From JAGOUB01 sp964640945 (GTDB lineage Bacteria; Patescibacteriota; Gracilibacteria; Peribacterales; Peribacteraceae), in contig CAZXIV010000001.1 of assembly GCA_964640945.1 (NCBI GenBank), positions 131,466 to 195,465 on the forward strand: a stretch of 64,000 nt of DNA, in the 5' to 3' direction. Each line of letters opens with the position of its first letter. The stretch's first letter is position 1. Made by a program: the position numbers and the translations under genes. The notes beneath the pieces are model-generated. The model did no database searches. It saw nothing but the letters and a program-made list of their open reading frames with translations, and had not been told where the DNA came from. This document shows, piece by piece, positions 50,855-58,714 of this stretch.

Positions 50855-52639
50855 TCAGTTTGTACCTCGGATATGTTGTAGTATCACTTCAGCACGCTCA
50901 ATAAATCCTTGGTCATCTGTAAACACCTCCTTTGCAATCTGCATAGCAGCACTGTCTCTCTGAGTGCCTATCTGTAAATGATGGAATGCATCAACGGAAT
51001 ATGTGCGAGCACCATGCGCCCCTTGCCATTCGACTGGCGTGTTGGACGTAGCAAAAGAGCCTCGTATGAGCTCAAATCCCTTCGGGTCGCTAAAACACTC
51101 AAGTGGGCGACAGTGTGTTGATACGATGACGCGCAATTTGCGCTCGGAACAGCGCTCAAGAAATGCCCATGCCAGTGCCAGCTGGTAATCGGCACTCGTT
51201 CCGTTGAAAAGCTCATCAAATAAACCAAGAGACTGGATAGTGGCTGACTGAAGAAAATCATGCGTGTTTGTGAGCTGGGCTTTGAATGTACTCAATTGAT
51301 GACGAATGTCATCTCTCAAGCCGAAATTGTGATGTATGACATCTGGCATGGTCATTGCAGCTCTTTTACAAGGCACTTTCCGACCCATGCGCCCTAAATG
51401 AAGACAGTATCCAACTGCCTTCATGAAAGTGGTTTTTCCTGCCATATTTGGTCCAGGAACAACGATGATAGTTTCGGTGTTGCTATTTTCGGAATGACCT
51501 AAAGAAACATCTCCAAATGGCTCACTGCTATCAATCCCTCGAGTGTGCGCAACGCGATCGCTTTTGCCATTGCTCCACGCAAGTGCTGGATTTTCTAAAC
51601 CAGAAAATGAAAATCTCAAACCAAGATCATCTGCACTTTCGACGGTGGGGAACACTCCTGTTCTGTTTCCATCGACGGCATGAACTTGTTCGGCGTAATC
51701 AATGAAACTGCCAAGTGCCAATAGAGAGGGGATGAGTTTGTTGAGCTGTGTGCTTTTTACATAATCAACATACGCATCAAAAACGTTTAGCGAATGCGCG
51801 GTATGAACTTTGTTTGGAAGTCCATGAGCATTCGCTGCTCGCTGCTCCGCTCGAACGGTAAATACCGCCTCTTTGTTAGATCGGTCGTACTCACTATCGT
51901 AATCATCATCTCTACCACGAGTACCCTTCTTAGGATCAGCTAGAGGAGAAATGCAGCTAATCTGCAAGGTCGATACAATGTCTCGTACACCTCGGATGTT
52001 TTCAAGCACCTGCTCAACATCGGCAAGAAGTGGGTGGCTGCGTAGAGATGCTGCATGTAGCTGAGCCGCAGCTTCTAAGGCAGAGAGGTATTCCAAAAAC
52101 TGCTGCAGCTTTTTTCGAGACTGCAACATGAGCTTTTCAAAGCTATTGCCATGATAATCGCTGCGTTCATCATCTCGTATTTCTTCCTGGAAATAAAAAG
52201 CATATGCGCCCGTAAGAACGCTGCGGATTTCAGAGCGGGGCTGACTATGCATGGTCTGAATAAGACGTATAACGCTTACATCTGAAAAGCCGCCACAATC
52301 TGCGCATTTCGCAAAATCGTCTGAGACTCCAGTATTCACTTGACCTCCTCTACCATAGGAATGTGATGAATCTCGATCGGAGACAAGTCTAAACCCACCT
52401 GCCTCATCGGTCAGGTATTCGGAAAAAGTAATAGGGATCTGCCTTAGTGGTTGAAGAAAATGAGTCTCTTCCTTATCTTTTTTCGGCGGCTCTTGAAACT
52501 GTGAGTACCATTGCAAGACTTCACTGCGCACTTGGTCACTACGATAACTTCCAGGAATCGATGGTAGGTGTGCACCATGTGAACGACCATAATGGTCATC
52601 TTTCAGCTGCCTACCTAGAAGGCTATTTTTTAGAGACAT
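50855..52639 (-). CDS. Stand-alone MutS-type ATPase
   Basis: 594 residues from the ATG at 52639 (upstream in-frame codons to 52705 are possible). The C-terminal third is a MutS domain V: GPNMAGKTTFMKAVGYC (Walker A, about 420), LSTFKAQLTNTHDFLQSA, LGLFDELFNGTSADYQLALAWAFLE (Walker B region) and VIVSTHCRPLE. The N-terminal two thirds look like the helical lever region; mismatch-recognition and connector domains are absent. Such truncated MutS-like proteins occur in mobile elements and some defence contexts. Substrate unknown. Confidence 0.8.
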   Translation of the reverse strand: MSLKNSLLGRQLKDDHYGRSHGAHLPSIPGSYRSDQVRSEVLQWYSQFQEPPKKDKEETHFLQPLRQIPITFSEYLTDEAGGFRLVSDRDSSHSYGRGGQVNTGVSDDFAKCADCGGFSDVSVIRLIQTMHSQPRSEIRSVLTGAYAFYFQEEIRDDERSDYHGNSFEKLMLQSRKKLQQFLEYLSALEAAAQLHAASLRSHPLLADVEQVLENIRGVRDIVSTLQISCISPLADPKKGTRGRDDDYDSEYDRSNKEAVFTVRAEQRAANAHGLPNKVHTAHSLNVFDAYVDYVKSTQLNKLIPSLLALGSFIDYAEQVHAVDGNRTGVFPTVESADDLGLRFSFSGLENPALAWSNGKSDRVAHTRGIDSSEPFGDVSLGHSENSNTETIIVVPGPNMAGKTTFMKAVGYCLHLGRMGRKVPCKRAAMTMPDVIHHNFGLRDDIRHQLSTFKAQLTNTHDFLQSATIQSLGLFDELFNGTSADYQLALAWAFLERCSERKLRVIVSTHCRPLECFSDPKGFELIRGSFATSNTPVEWQGAHGARTYSVDAFHHLQIGTQRDSAAMQIAKEVFTDDQGFIERAEVILQHIRGTN

Positions 52640-52723
52640 AAAGGGGGGAATTGTACATGAAGCAAAAGTTTTGAAAAGCGCGGATTTTGAGAATCTGTAC
52701 ATCAAACGTGGTAAGATAGTTTC

Positions 52724-52868
52724 GACCCAACCTATCGAGCGGACTTTCTATGTCCGCACACCATTGCACGGACAGTGCAGAAAGGGGCATCTTTGCCTCG
52801 GTCAACGCACTGTCCTCGGAGGGTAACCTCCTCGATAACGTTGGGTCAGCCGAGCACGGGTGCCCCTT
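52724..52868 (+). ncRNA. Structured RNA candidate with multi-branch fold and pseudoknot
   Basis: Paired elements seen: P1 GACCCAAC/GTTGGGTC (52724-52731 with 52840-52847); P1b TATCGAG/CTCGATA (52733-52739 with 52831-52837); P2 CGGAC/GTCCG (52740-52744 with 52752-52756); P3 GGACAGTGC/GCACTGTCC (52770-52778 with 52807-52815); P4 GAGG/CCTC (52819-52830). AAGGGGCATC in the P3 loop (52782-52791) pairs with GGTGCCCCTT (52859-52868) as a 10-bp pseudoknot. It lies 23 nt before a small membrane-protein gene. A cis-regulatory RNA or independent RNA are both possible. Confidence 0.55.
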
Positions 52869-52891
52869 CTTGCTTATTCCCCTTCATCTTT

Positions 52892-53194
52892 ATGGCAAAT
52901 AAGTCGTTCTCACGGATTCTCCTGTTCATAACTTTTGTGTTTACGATGTTTGCTCTGATTTCGTACTTCAAGATGGAATCTATTCGCTATGACTGGCAAA
53001 ACCGATGTGGCAACACTTGCGCTCATACCCTTGGGAGACGCATGCAATGGATCAATGATGCCGATGGATGTGCTGAGTTGAGAGCGATGTACACCAGTCG
53101 TCCTGACTCATGGAGCGAACGCGAGATGAAACGATGGTATGAAGCAGTGCAGGATCGTGCAGATTCCATGCAGTGCGATCTGACCAAAAAGTAA
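52892..53194 (+). CDS. Small membrane-anchored protein
   Basis: 100 residues from the ATG at 52892, directly downstream of the structured RNA candidate. One N-terminal span (SRILLFITFVFTMFALISYF, about 8-27) followed by a soluble part of about 70 residues with four cysteines (RCGNTCAH, GCAEL, MQCDL). No Shine-Dalgarno site. No family recognised; two disulfides outside the membrane are possible. Confidence 0.6.
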   Translation: MANKSFSRILLFITFVFTMFALISYFKMESIRYDWQNRCGNTCAHTLGRRMQWINDADGCAELRAMYTSRPDSWSEREMKRWYEAVQDRADSMQCDLTKK

Positions 53195-53216
53195 CAAGGG
53201 CTGCTATCATCTACCA

Positions 53217-53837
53217 GTGCAGACGAAGCAGAAAATCCTCGGCGTTGTTGATGTGCTGCTTGAGGAAATTGAAATCTCGCCAGAGACAGACCTTCTACAC
53301 ATCCCATTCGCAAAGTTCTCGCAGGTAGCGCATGTACCTCAGAGGGATGTAGAGAAGATCGTCTCAAAACTTCAGCAAGAAGGCTTATGCTCCAATATGC
53401 GTAGCTTCATCGATGAAGGCAGCCCTTTTATGCCCAGCATTGCGCCTACAATCGAAGTGAGCATTCCAAAGCCAGAGAAGCTCAAGGAATACCGAAATGA
53501 GCTTTGGATGGCATCAGGGAGAGAAATGGATGCCCTGAAAAGCAGGTATCAACGGTTCAGATTTGTTGATGGAGTGCTCTACAGGGATTTTGAGAATGCA
53601 GTTCTCAAGTTCAGTGAAAAAGATCTCCAATACGCATTGCTTCAAAAGGCTTTCGAGGAGCCACTTGAAGAATGGATTGACGTTTTGAATCTTGAAGCGG
53701 GTATCAAGACGACCAAGAGGAGTATCTATGATGCCGCTATTGCTCTGAATAAGAAGATAGCAGCTTCCTTCAAGATTCAGGATTACTTTTTCGAGATGGA
53801 TAAGACAGGGAATCGCTGTAGAAGAATGGCTCTATAA
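53217..53837 (+). CDS. Hypothetical protein, winged-helix-like N-terminus
   Basis: 206 residues from a GTG; a TATCAT hexamer ends exactly 6 nt upstream, so the mRNA is probably leaderless. The N-terminal part (VDVLLEEIEISPETDLLHIPFAKFSQVAHVPQRDVEKIVSKLQQEGL) looks like a helix-turn-helix domain; the rest has RFRFVDGVLYRDFENAVLKFSEKDLQ and a helical end. Lies upstream of the recombinase; may regulate it. Function not established. Confidence 0.55.
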   Translation: MQTKQKILGVVDVLLEEIEISPETDLLHIPFAKFSQVAHVPQRDVEKIVSKLQQEGLCSNMRSFIDEGSPFMPSIAPTIEVSIPKPEKLKEYRNELWMASGREMDALKSRYQRFRFVDGVLYRDFENAVLKFSEKDLQYALLQKAFEEPLEEWIDVLNLEAGIKTTKRSIYDAAIALNKKIAASFKIQDYFFEMDKTGNRCRRMAL

Positions 53838-53882
53838 AGCCACTCAACGGTGAGTCACCTCGTTAGTTTTACTCTGCACCTG

Positions 53883-54074
53883 ATGAAAAAGGTGCGTACT
53901 GATTCGGCAAAGGAAAACCCTTCGGATTTTGCTGTGCGTTATATCGATATGACCGAAGAGCAAGAGTCCCAATGGGTTCGTGATTTTTCACTACTCTGTC
54001 TCGAAGTTTACGAGGAGAATAGACAAATAAGACCATTGATCTTAGACCAATGTGTTACAATTCCATTATTATGA
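53883..54074 (+). CDS. Small protein overlapping the recombinase start
   Basis: 63 residues from the ATG at 53883 (53850 possible). Acidic and helical: FAVRYIDMTEEQESQWVRDFSLLCLEVYEEN. The last four bases overlap the recombinase ATG at 54071, suggesting coupled expression; it may act with the recombinase. No family recognised. Confidence 0.5.
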   Translation: MKKVRTDSAKENPSDFAVRYIDMTEEQESQWVRDFSLLCLEVYEENRQIRPLILDQCVTIPLL

Positions 54075-55627
54075 AGACGAAGGGATCTGTCAGTTATGCG
54101 CGAGTATCAAGTGAAAGCCAAGTCGATGGCTATTCTCTCGACGCACAGCTACGCGAATGTAGGGCTTGTGCGGAGAAGCTGGAAACGCCGATTCTGAGAG
54201 AGTTCACTGAGGCAGGTGTAAGCGGAACCAAAGAACATCGCCCAGCACTCGCAGAGGCACTTGCCTACTGTGCGAAGCACAAAGATAAGATCACATACTT
54301 CATTATCAAGGACGTAGATCGCCTCGCACGAGATACGCTCGTGTATCTCATTATCAAAACTAAGTTGAAAGAGTTTGGTATACAGCTCTACTCGATCAAT
54401 CAGCCGAGTATTGGCGAAGATAATCCACATGCAAGGTTTATGGAGGGCATTTTCGCGCATGTGGCACAGCTGGATCGTGAACAGATAGTTATGCGAACAA
54501 CTTCAGGTAGGAGAGATGCGCTCGATGACGGTGCATGGATCAGTCCTGCACCATACGGCTACGCGAACGATAGAACTGTCGATGGCATTGCTACCCTCAA
54601 GATTGTTCCTGATCGCGCGGAGGCTGTACTGAGAGCATTCAAACTATACGCTGAAGGCAAGGAACAGCTTGAGATCTGTGAAAAGCTGCACAAGCTCGGG
54701 TATCGAACCTCAAGAGGAGGCAAGTTCAGCAAGCAAACAATGTCTCACATGCTCAGGAACGTCGTCTATATTGGGAAGATACGGAACAGTGCGTTCCCTG
54801 ATCGCATCATCGATGGCAAACATCCAGCAATCATTCCAGTAGATCTTTGGAATAGCGTTCAGGAACGACTTTCAGGTAACAGAGGCAGGAGTCCTACGAT
54901 GAGAATGAATCCTAGTTTCCCCCTCGCTAACTTTCTACGATGTTACAAGTGTGGAGGAGTGATGTCAGGAAGCTTCTGTCGTGGGAAGAGTGGCAAGAAA
55001 TACCCGTACTACCACTGTCGAAAATCGGCATGTAAGGCGAAGAACATCAAGCGCGACGCGGTAGAGTCTGTGTTTCTACGAGCCATACAAAGAGTGCGAC
55101 CGACTGATGCGGGGGTAGATCGAATTGAAAAGGGCTTCATCAAGGTGTTGCGTGAGAAATGGTCAGAGAAGCTGAAGGATAAAGCCGTGTTGCAGCGCAG
55201 ACTCACAGAACTCGATCAGCTACGAAACAAGATCGAAGGCATGTTCATCGATAACAAACTTTCTGAGGAGACCTACCAACGACAGTTGGCAAAAGTTGAA
55301 GATGAGATCATCACCGTCACGAAAGAAAAGGATGAGAACCTCCTTTCAGAGTCGCAGCTCAAAGATCAATTACTCTTCGCTCGTCGATTTCTACTGTCGA
55401 TTTCAAACACATGGGAAAACGGCACAGTTGAGCGCAGAAGACTCATTCAGCGACTTGTCTTCCCTGTCGGTCTACGTTGTACAGAGGACTCAGGACTTGG
55501 AACACTTGAAATACCGCGTCTGCTTGAGCTTGCGCGTACTTCCGACATTGATGAATCCAAGATGGTGGGTCAGGTGGGACTTGAACCCACGACCAAGAGC
55601 TTAAGAGGCTCCTGCTCTACCAACTGA
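54071..55627 (+). CDS. Large serine recombinase ending inside tRNA-Lys
   Basis: 518 residues from the ATG at 54071; ATG at 54050 adds seven residues. Catalytic domain SYARVSSESQVDGYSLDAQ (nucleophile Ser in RVSSE), RLARDTLVYLI, recombinase domain with GYRTSRGGKFSKQTMSHMLRN, zinc ribbon CYKCGGVM...YYHCRKSACKA (about 300-325), then a coiled coil. The last 22 residues (from VGQVGLEPTTKSLRG) are the antisense reading of tRNA-Lys, so the end of the gene coincides with the integration site. Likely the mobility gene of the island. Confidence 0.88.
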   Translation: MKTKGSVSYARVSSESQVDGYSLDAQLRECRACAEKLETPILREFTEAGVSGTKEHRPALAEALAYCAKHKDKITYFIIKDVDRLARDTLVYLIIKTKLKEFGIQLYSINQPSIGEDNPHARFMEGIFAHVAQLDREQIVMRTTSGRRDALDDGAWISPAPYGYANDRTVDGIATLKIVPDRAEAVLRAFKLYAEGKEQLEICEKLHKLGYRTSRGGKFSKQTMSHMLRNVVYIGKIRNSAFPDRIIDGKHPAIIPVDLWNSVQERLSGNRGRSPTMRMNPSFPLANFLRCYKCGGVMSGSFCRGKSGKKYPYYHCRKSACKAKNIKRDAVESVFLRAIQRVRPTDAGVDRIEKGFIKVLREKWSEKLKDKAVLQRRLTELDQLRNKIEGMFIDNKLSEETYQRQLAKVEDEIITVTKEKDENLLSESQLKDQLLFARRFLLSISNTWENGTVERRRLIQRLVFPVGLRCTEDSGLGTLEIPRLLELARTSDIDESKMVGQVGLEPTTKSLRGSCSTN

Positions 55628-55638
55628 GCTACTGACCC
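55563..55638 (-). tRNA. tRNA-Lys (CTT anticodon)
   Basis: Minus strand acceptor GGGTCAG/CTGACCC, discriminator A, encoded CCA. Anticodon loop CTCTTAA (CTT, AAG codon). T-loop TTCAAGT. The serine recombinase frame ends within it. The sequence past the 3' end, CCACCATCTTGGATTC, resembles the flank of tRNA-Ala. Confidence 0.95.
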
Positions 55639-55698
55639 ATGGTGTGAAAACCGCGAGAGCCCGCAAACAGTACTAGAAGCATGCCTTCCAGGCAACGC

Positions 55699-56556
55699 CT
55701 AGAAGACCTTCCGGGGGTGGGCAAGTCGATGTCCGGCCGAAATAAGGAGGGCCACGGGCAGGCCAGCGTGCCAGGCGACGGTATTGGGAATCTCGATCGA
55801 AGCGTGAATGTCCCGCCCTTGGCGGATCTCCGCCAGCTGTTCGTCCGTCAGGTCGATGCCTGGCAGCACCTTCAGCACGTCTTTAAGCGGGGTGACAGCC
55901 GTCCAACGCGCCTCAGCGGGAGCCGACGCACCCGCCACCGACCACTCCCCTACCTTCGTGCGGCGGAGGCCCGCCAAGTAGGCGCCGCAGCGCAGGCTCT
56001 GGCCCAGATCGTGGGCGAGCGAACGGATGTAGGTCCCCGAGCCGCAGCGTACTTTCAGCACCAGGTTCGGGTAGGCGTACGACACCACCTCACAACTCTC
56101 GATCACCACCTCGCGCTCGGGCATGGCCACCACCTCGCCCCGACGGGCCTTGTCGTACGCCCGCTCACCATCAATATGCACAGCGCTATGCGCCGGCGGG
56201 GCCTGGCGGATCTTGCCGACGAAGCGGTCGCGGATGGTACTAAGCACGGCTTCAACCTCCGGCTCGGGCACGCCGGGCTTGCGCGCCACTATCTCCAGCT
56301 GGCCGTCGCGGTCGTACGTAGAGCTCACCGTTCCGAATGTCACCTCGGCCACGTATTCCTTGGGCAACCCGGTAAAGAGTTCGACGATCTTGAGTGCCTT
56401 CGCGCCTACGGCCAGCACGAGCAAGCCGGAGGCAGCCGGATCGAGCGTGCCCAGGTGGCCGATCGAACGCTCCGAAAGAGCGCGGCGGACAGCCGCCACC
56501 ACATCGTGACTGGTGGGTCCGACGGGTTTATCGACGAGGAGGAAACCATGTCTCAC
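55699..56556 (-). CDS. truB: tRNA pseudouridine(55) synthase TruB
   Basis: 285 residues from GTG at 56556. GFLLVDKPVGPTSHDVV, the catalytic Asp in IGHLGTLDPAASGLL (about residue 40), and CGSGTYIRSLAHDLG (about 170) are diagnostic. It makes pseudouridine 55 in the T-loop of tRNAs. TAGAAT ends 6 nt before the GTG, suggesting a leaderless mRNA. Note that tRNA-Ala here keeps U55 while changing C56. Confidence 0.95.
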   Translation of the reverse strand: MRHGFLLVDKPVGPTSHDVVAAVRRALSERSIGHLGTLDPAASGLLVLAVGAKALKIVELFTGLPKEYVAEVTFGTVSSTYDRDGQLEIVARKPGVPEPEVEAVLSTIRDRFVGKIRQAPPAHSAVHIDGERAYDKARRGEVVAMPEREVVIESCEVVSYAYPNLVLKVRCGSGTYIRSLAHDLGQSLRCGAYLAGLRRTKVGEWSVAGASAPAEARWTAVTPLKDVLKVLPGIDLTDEQLAEIRQGRDIHASIEIPNTVAWHAGLPVALLISAGHRLAHPRKVF

Positions 56557-56594
56557 CGCGGGATTCTACCAGAGCGGCGCCAATCGAACAGCTC

Positions 56595-56696
56595 TTAGGG
56601 GGCCATTAAAGCGCCCACAAACGGCAAAACGGTCGAGAGAATGAGGGCTAAAACGGCCACCAGGGCGACCAGGCGATAGAGAGAGCGTTGCTTCAT
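56595..56696 (-). CDS. 33-residue membrane peptide coupled to the PKD gene
   Basis: ATG at 56696 overlaps the PKD-protein stop (ATGA); stop at 56595-56597. The product MKQRSLYRLVALVAVLALIL continues as one hydrophobic span to a VGALMAP end. The overlap and clean single-span design support a real gene. No function known. Confidence 0.55.
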   Translation of the reverse strand: MKQRSLYRLVALVAVLALILSTVLPFVGALMAP

Positions 56697-58714
56697 GGGG
56701 CGAGAACGGAAATAGAGACGAATTCAGTCGCCGTGCGGTTATCCACGCCGGTCACCTTCAGCTTAACGACGTACGTGCCAGGATCCTGAAAGGAATGGAC
56801 GGCACTGCGCTGATCGCTCTGGCTGCCGTCCCCAAAATCCCATAGCACCGAGTCGATGGGGCCGACCGTGCACTTGGAATCAAACTGGATACCAAGCGGA
56901 ACTGTGCCCGTGAGGCGACTGGCTTGGATGCAAGCCTTGAGGAGCGACTCGCGCACCACGATCGCGCGGCTGGTGCGCACCTCCTGCTTGCCGGTGGTAC
57001 GAACCTTCAGGTCGATGGTATAGGTGCCGGGCTCCAGAAACGTATGCTCCACTTGCGCCGGGCCGAAGACCTCATCGGTGCGATCGCCAAAGGACCAGAC
57101 GAAGCCGGAGATGGAGTCGTCGGGCACAAAGCTCTCGGAAGCGTCGAAGCGCACCTTCAGCGGCGCCACGCCGCCTTCGGGATCCATGCGAATCACCAGC
57201 GACGAGGTGGGCGGCTTCACAATGACGGTGATGGGGATGATCTTCACATGGTCCTGCGAATCCTCGGCCACGAGCGTCAGGGTGTACGTGCCCACGGTGC
57301 GGTAAAGGGCCTGCAGCGGGCCGTTGGTCGACCCTACTTCGGTGGCGTTGGGCGCTTCCCAAGTGAAACGCACAAACGGCTGACCGGTCTTGGGTGTCAG
57401 TTGTACCGTCAGTGGCGCTTCGCCGACAATCTGATTATTCGCCGGTTGCGGGGCGCCGTCGTAGGCCAGGTCTGGGATCTGCAACTCGTCCACCACTCGA
57501 ATGAGGGCCGAGAGCTCGGCGATCTGGCCGCTGGCCGAGCGCACCTTGGCGACCACGGGGAACTTCCCTTTTTTTTCGTACGTGTGCGTCGTCTCTGAGG
57601 TAAACACATTCTCACTGCCGTCGCCAAAATCCCACTCTGTGACAGCCACCGGCGTATCGGTCTTGATCGCCAGCTTGATGCCAAATGGTGACGTGCTAAT
57701 GAGGCGGCTCGGCTCAGTGATGAGCTCAACCGGGAACGGCAACGGCGGGGCGGGCTCCACCTTGATGGTGCGCGCATACGTCTGCTTCGATTTATTCGTC
57801 AGCTCCACCACCGCCGTCACATTGTAGTCGCCGAGCGCGTAGAAGGTGTATTTGGCATCGGGCTCCTTGCCGGTGACATCCACTTTCGCATCGCCGTCAA
57901 AGTCCCAATCCACCTGTTTGATGAGCTGCTTATTGGGCACCAGGTTGCTGATACTAAAGAGCACCGGGCGCTCAATAATCGGCGTCGGCGGCGTCATCGC
58001 AAAGACCGACCGCGAGAGGATGAGCCGGCGCGAGGCCACCCGTACGCGGCCATCGGCCATAATGATCTGTGTCTGCACGCCGTACACGCCATCTTTATCA
58101 AACTTGGCCGTAATCGTCGGCACGGTTGTCTCTTGGTCTACCGTATTGTCGCCATTTAAATCCCAGCGGTACTGGATCGGACGCAGACCCAGGTTGATCG
58201 AGGTTTGCACGGCCTTCTCCACGCTAAAGGTAATGGCGAGCGGCGCCACGAAGTCGCCCGGCTTGGTGGGATGAATAATCTCCATCGTCAGGGCCGGCTC
58301 TTTCAGGAGCATGACTGCGGCCAGAATGCTGATCAAGATGCCCGGCAACACCACCACCGCCAGGCGGACGGTTGCCTGGCGCTTTACGCCAAGCGTGAGG
58401 TCGGGGTTCTGGACGTGGTTATAAAAGATGAGGCCGACCGCCACGAAGATCAGCAGACCCACGCAGGCGGAGCCGACGCCGATGGAGGCCAGACCCTGCA
58501 ACTCGCCCGAGGGATCGGGAAGAATAGAGAGGAGAAGGATCAGCCAGAGAATGTAGAGGCCGTACACAACACCCACAGCCGTGAGGAGCGCCTTCTTGGT
58601 GCGCTGTACGGCGCCCTCTTTTGGATCGGTCACAGGCGTCTTCTTGATGGTGGGTGCAGGCGCGGCGGCGGGCTGGGTCTGGCCGGTGATGCCGTCGAGA
58701 GGAGCGTCAGGCAT
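56693..58714 (-). CDS. Membrane protein with multiple PKD domains
   Basis: 673 residues. Three N-terminal spans (about 38-62, 75-97, 112-132) are followed by about six PKD/Ig-like beta domains. These are marked by YRWDLNGDNTV, VDWDFDGDAKVDV, VTEWDFGDGSENV, FTWEAPNATEV, FVWSFGDRTDEV and VLWDFGDGSQS, each followed by an F/Y...GTYxVxL strand. An exported adhesion or surface-structure role is likely. It overlaps the lipoprotein gene upstream by 8 bp and the small peptide gene downstream by 4 bp. Confidence 0.85.
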   Translation of the reverse strand: MPDAPLDGITGQTQPAAAPAPTIKKTPVTDPKEGAVQRTKKALLTAVGVVYGLYILWLILLLSILPDPSGELQGLASIGVGSACVGLLIFVAVGLIFYNHVQNPDLTLGVKRQATVRLAVVVLPGILISILAAVMLLKEPALTMEIIHPTKPGDFVAPLAITFSVEKAVQTSINLGLRPIQYRWDLNGDNTVDQETTVPTITAKFDKDGVYGVQTQIIMADGRVRVASRRLILSRSVFAMTPPTPIIERPVLFSISNLVPNKQLIKQVDWDFDGDAKVDVTGKEPDAKYTFYALGDYNVTAVVELTNKSKQTYARTIKVEPAPPLPFPVELITEPSRLISTSPFGIKLAIKTDTPVAVTEWDFGDGSENVFTSETTHTYEKKGKFPVVAKVRSASGQIAELSALIRVVDELQIPDLAYDGAPQPANNQIVGEAPLTVQLTPKTGQPFVRFTWEAPNATEVGSTNGPLQALYRTVGTYTLTLVAEDSQDHVKIIPITVIVKPPTSSLVIRMDPEGGVAPLKVRFDASESFVPDDSISGFVWSFGDRTDEVFGPAQVEHTFLEPGTYTIDLKVRTTGKQEVRTSRAIVVRESLLKACIQASRLTGTVPLGIQFDSKCTVGPIDSVLWDFGDGSQSDQRSAVHSFQDPGTYVVKLKVTGVDNRTATEFVSISVLAP

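Larger units (their letters stand above)
44502..55562 (-). mobile_element. Cassette-like island at the tRNA-Lys 3' end
   Basis: AT-rich DNA between a GC-rich core gene on the left and tRNA-Lys on the right. Boundary sequences (minus strand CTCCACCA) lie at 44502-44510, 46394-46402 and 50225-50232; motif X follows two of them at 142-166 bp. Read from the tRNA, unit 1 (50,233-55,562) holds a serine recombinase, small genes, a structured RNA candidate, a MutS-like ATPase and a DUF5681 protein. Unit 2 (46,403-50,224) holds an OLD nuclease, a DUF2130 protein and a KTSC-like protein. Unit 3 (44,511-46,393) holds two unknowns. Order and polarity match the tRNA-Ala array. Confidence 0.5.

Noticed and set aside
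52724..52868. HDV-like ribozyme or tmRNA
   Set aside because: Helix order does not fit the nested double pseudoknot of HDV-like RNAs, and there is no tRNA-like acceptor or tag frame of tmRNA.
55681..56598. 305-residue plus frame over truB
   Set aside because: Antisense shadow of truB without motifs; truB has catalytic and structural motifs intact.
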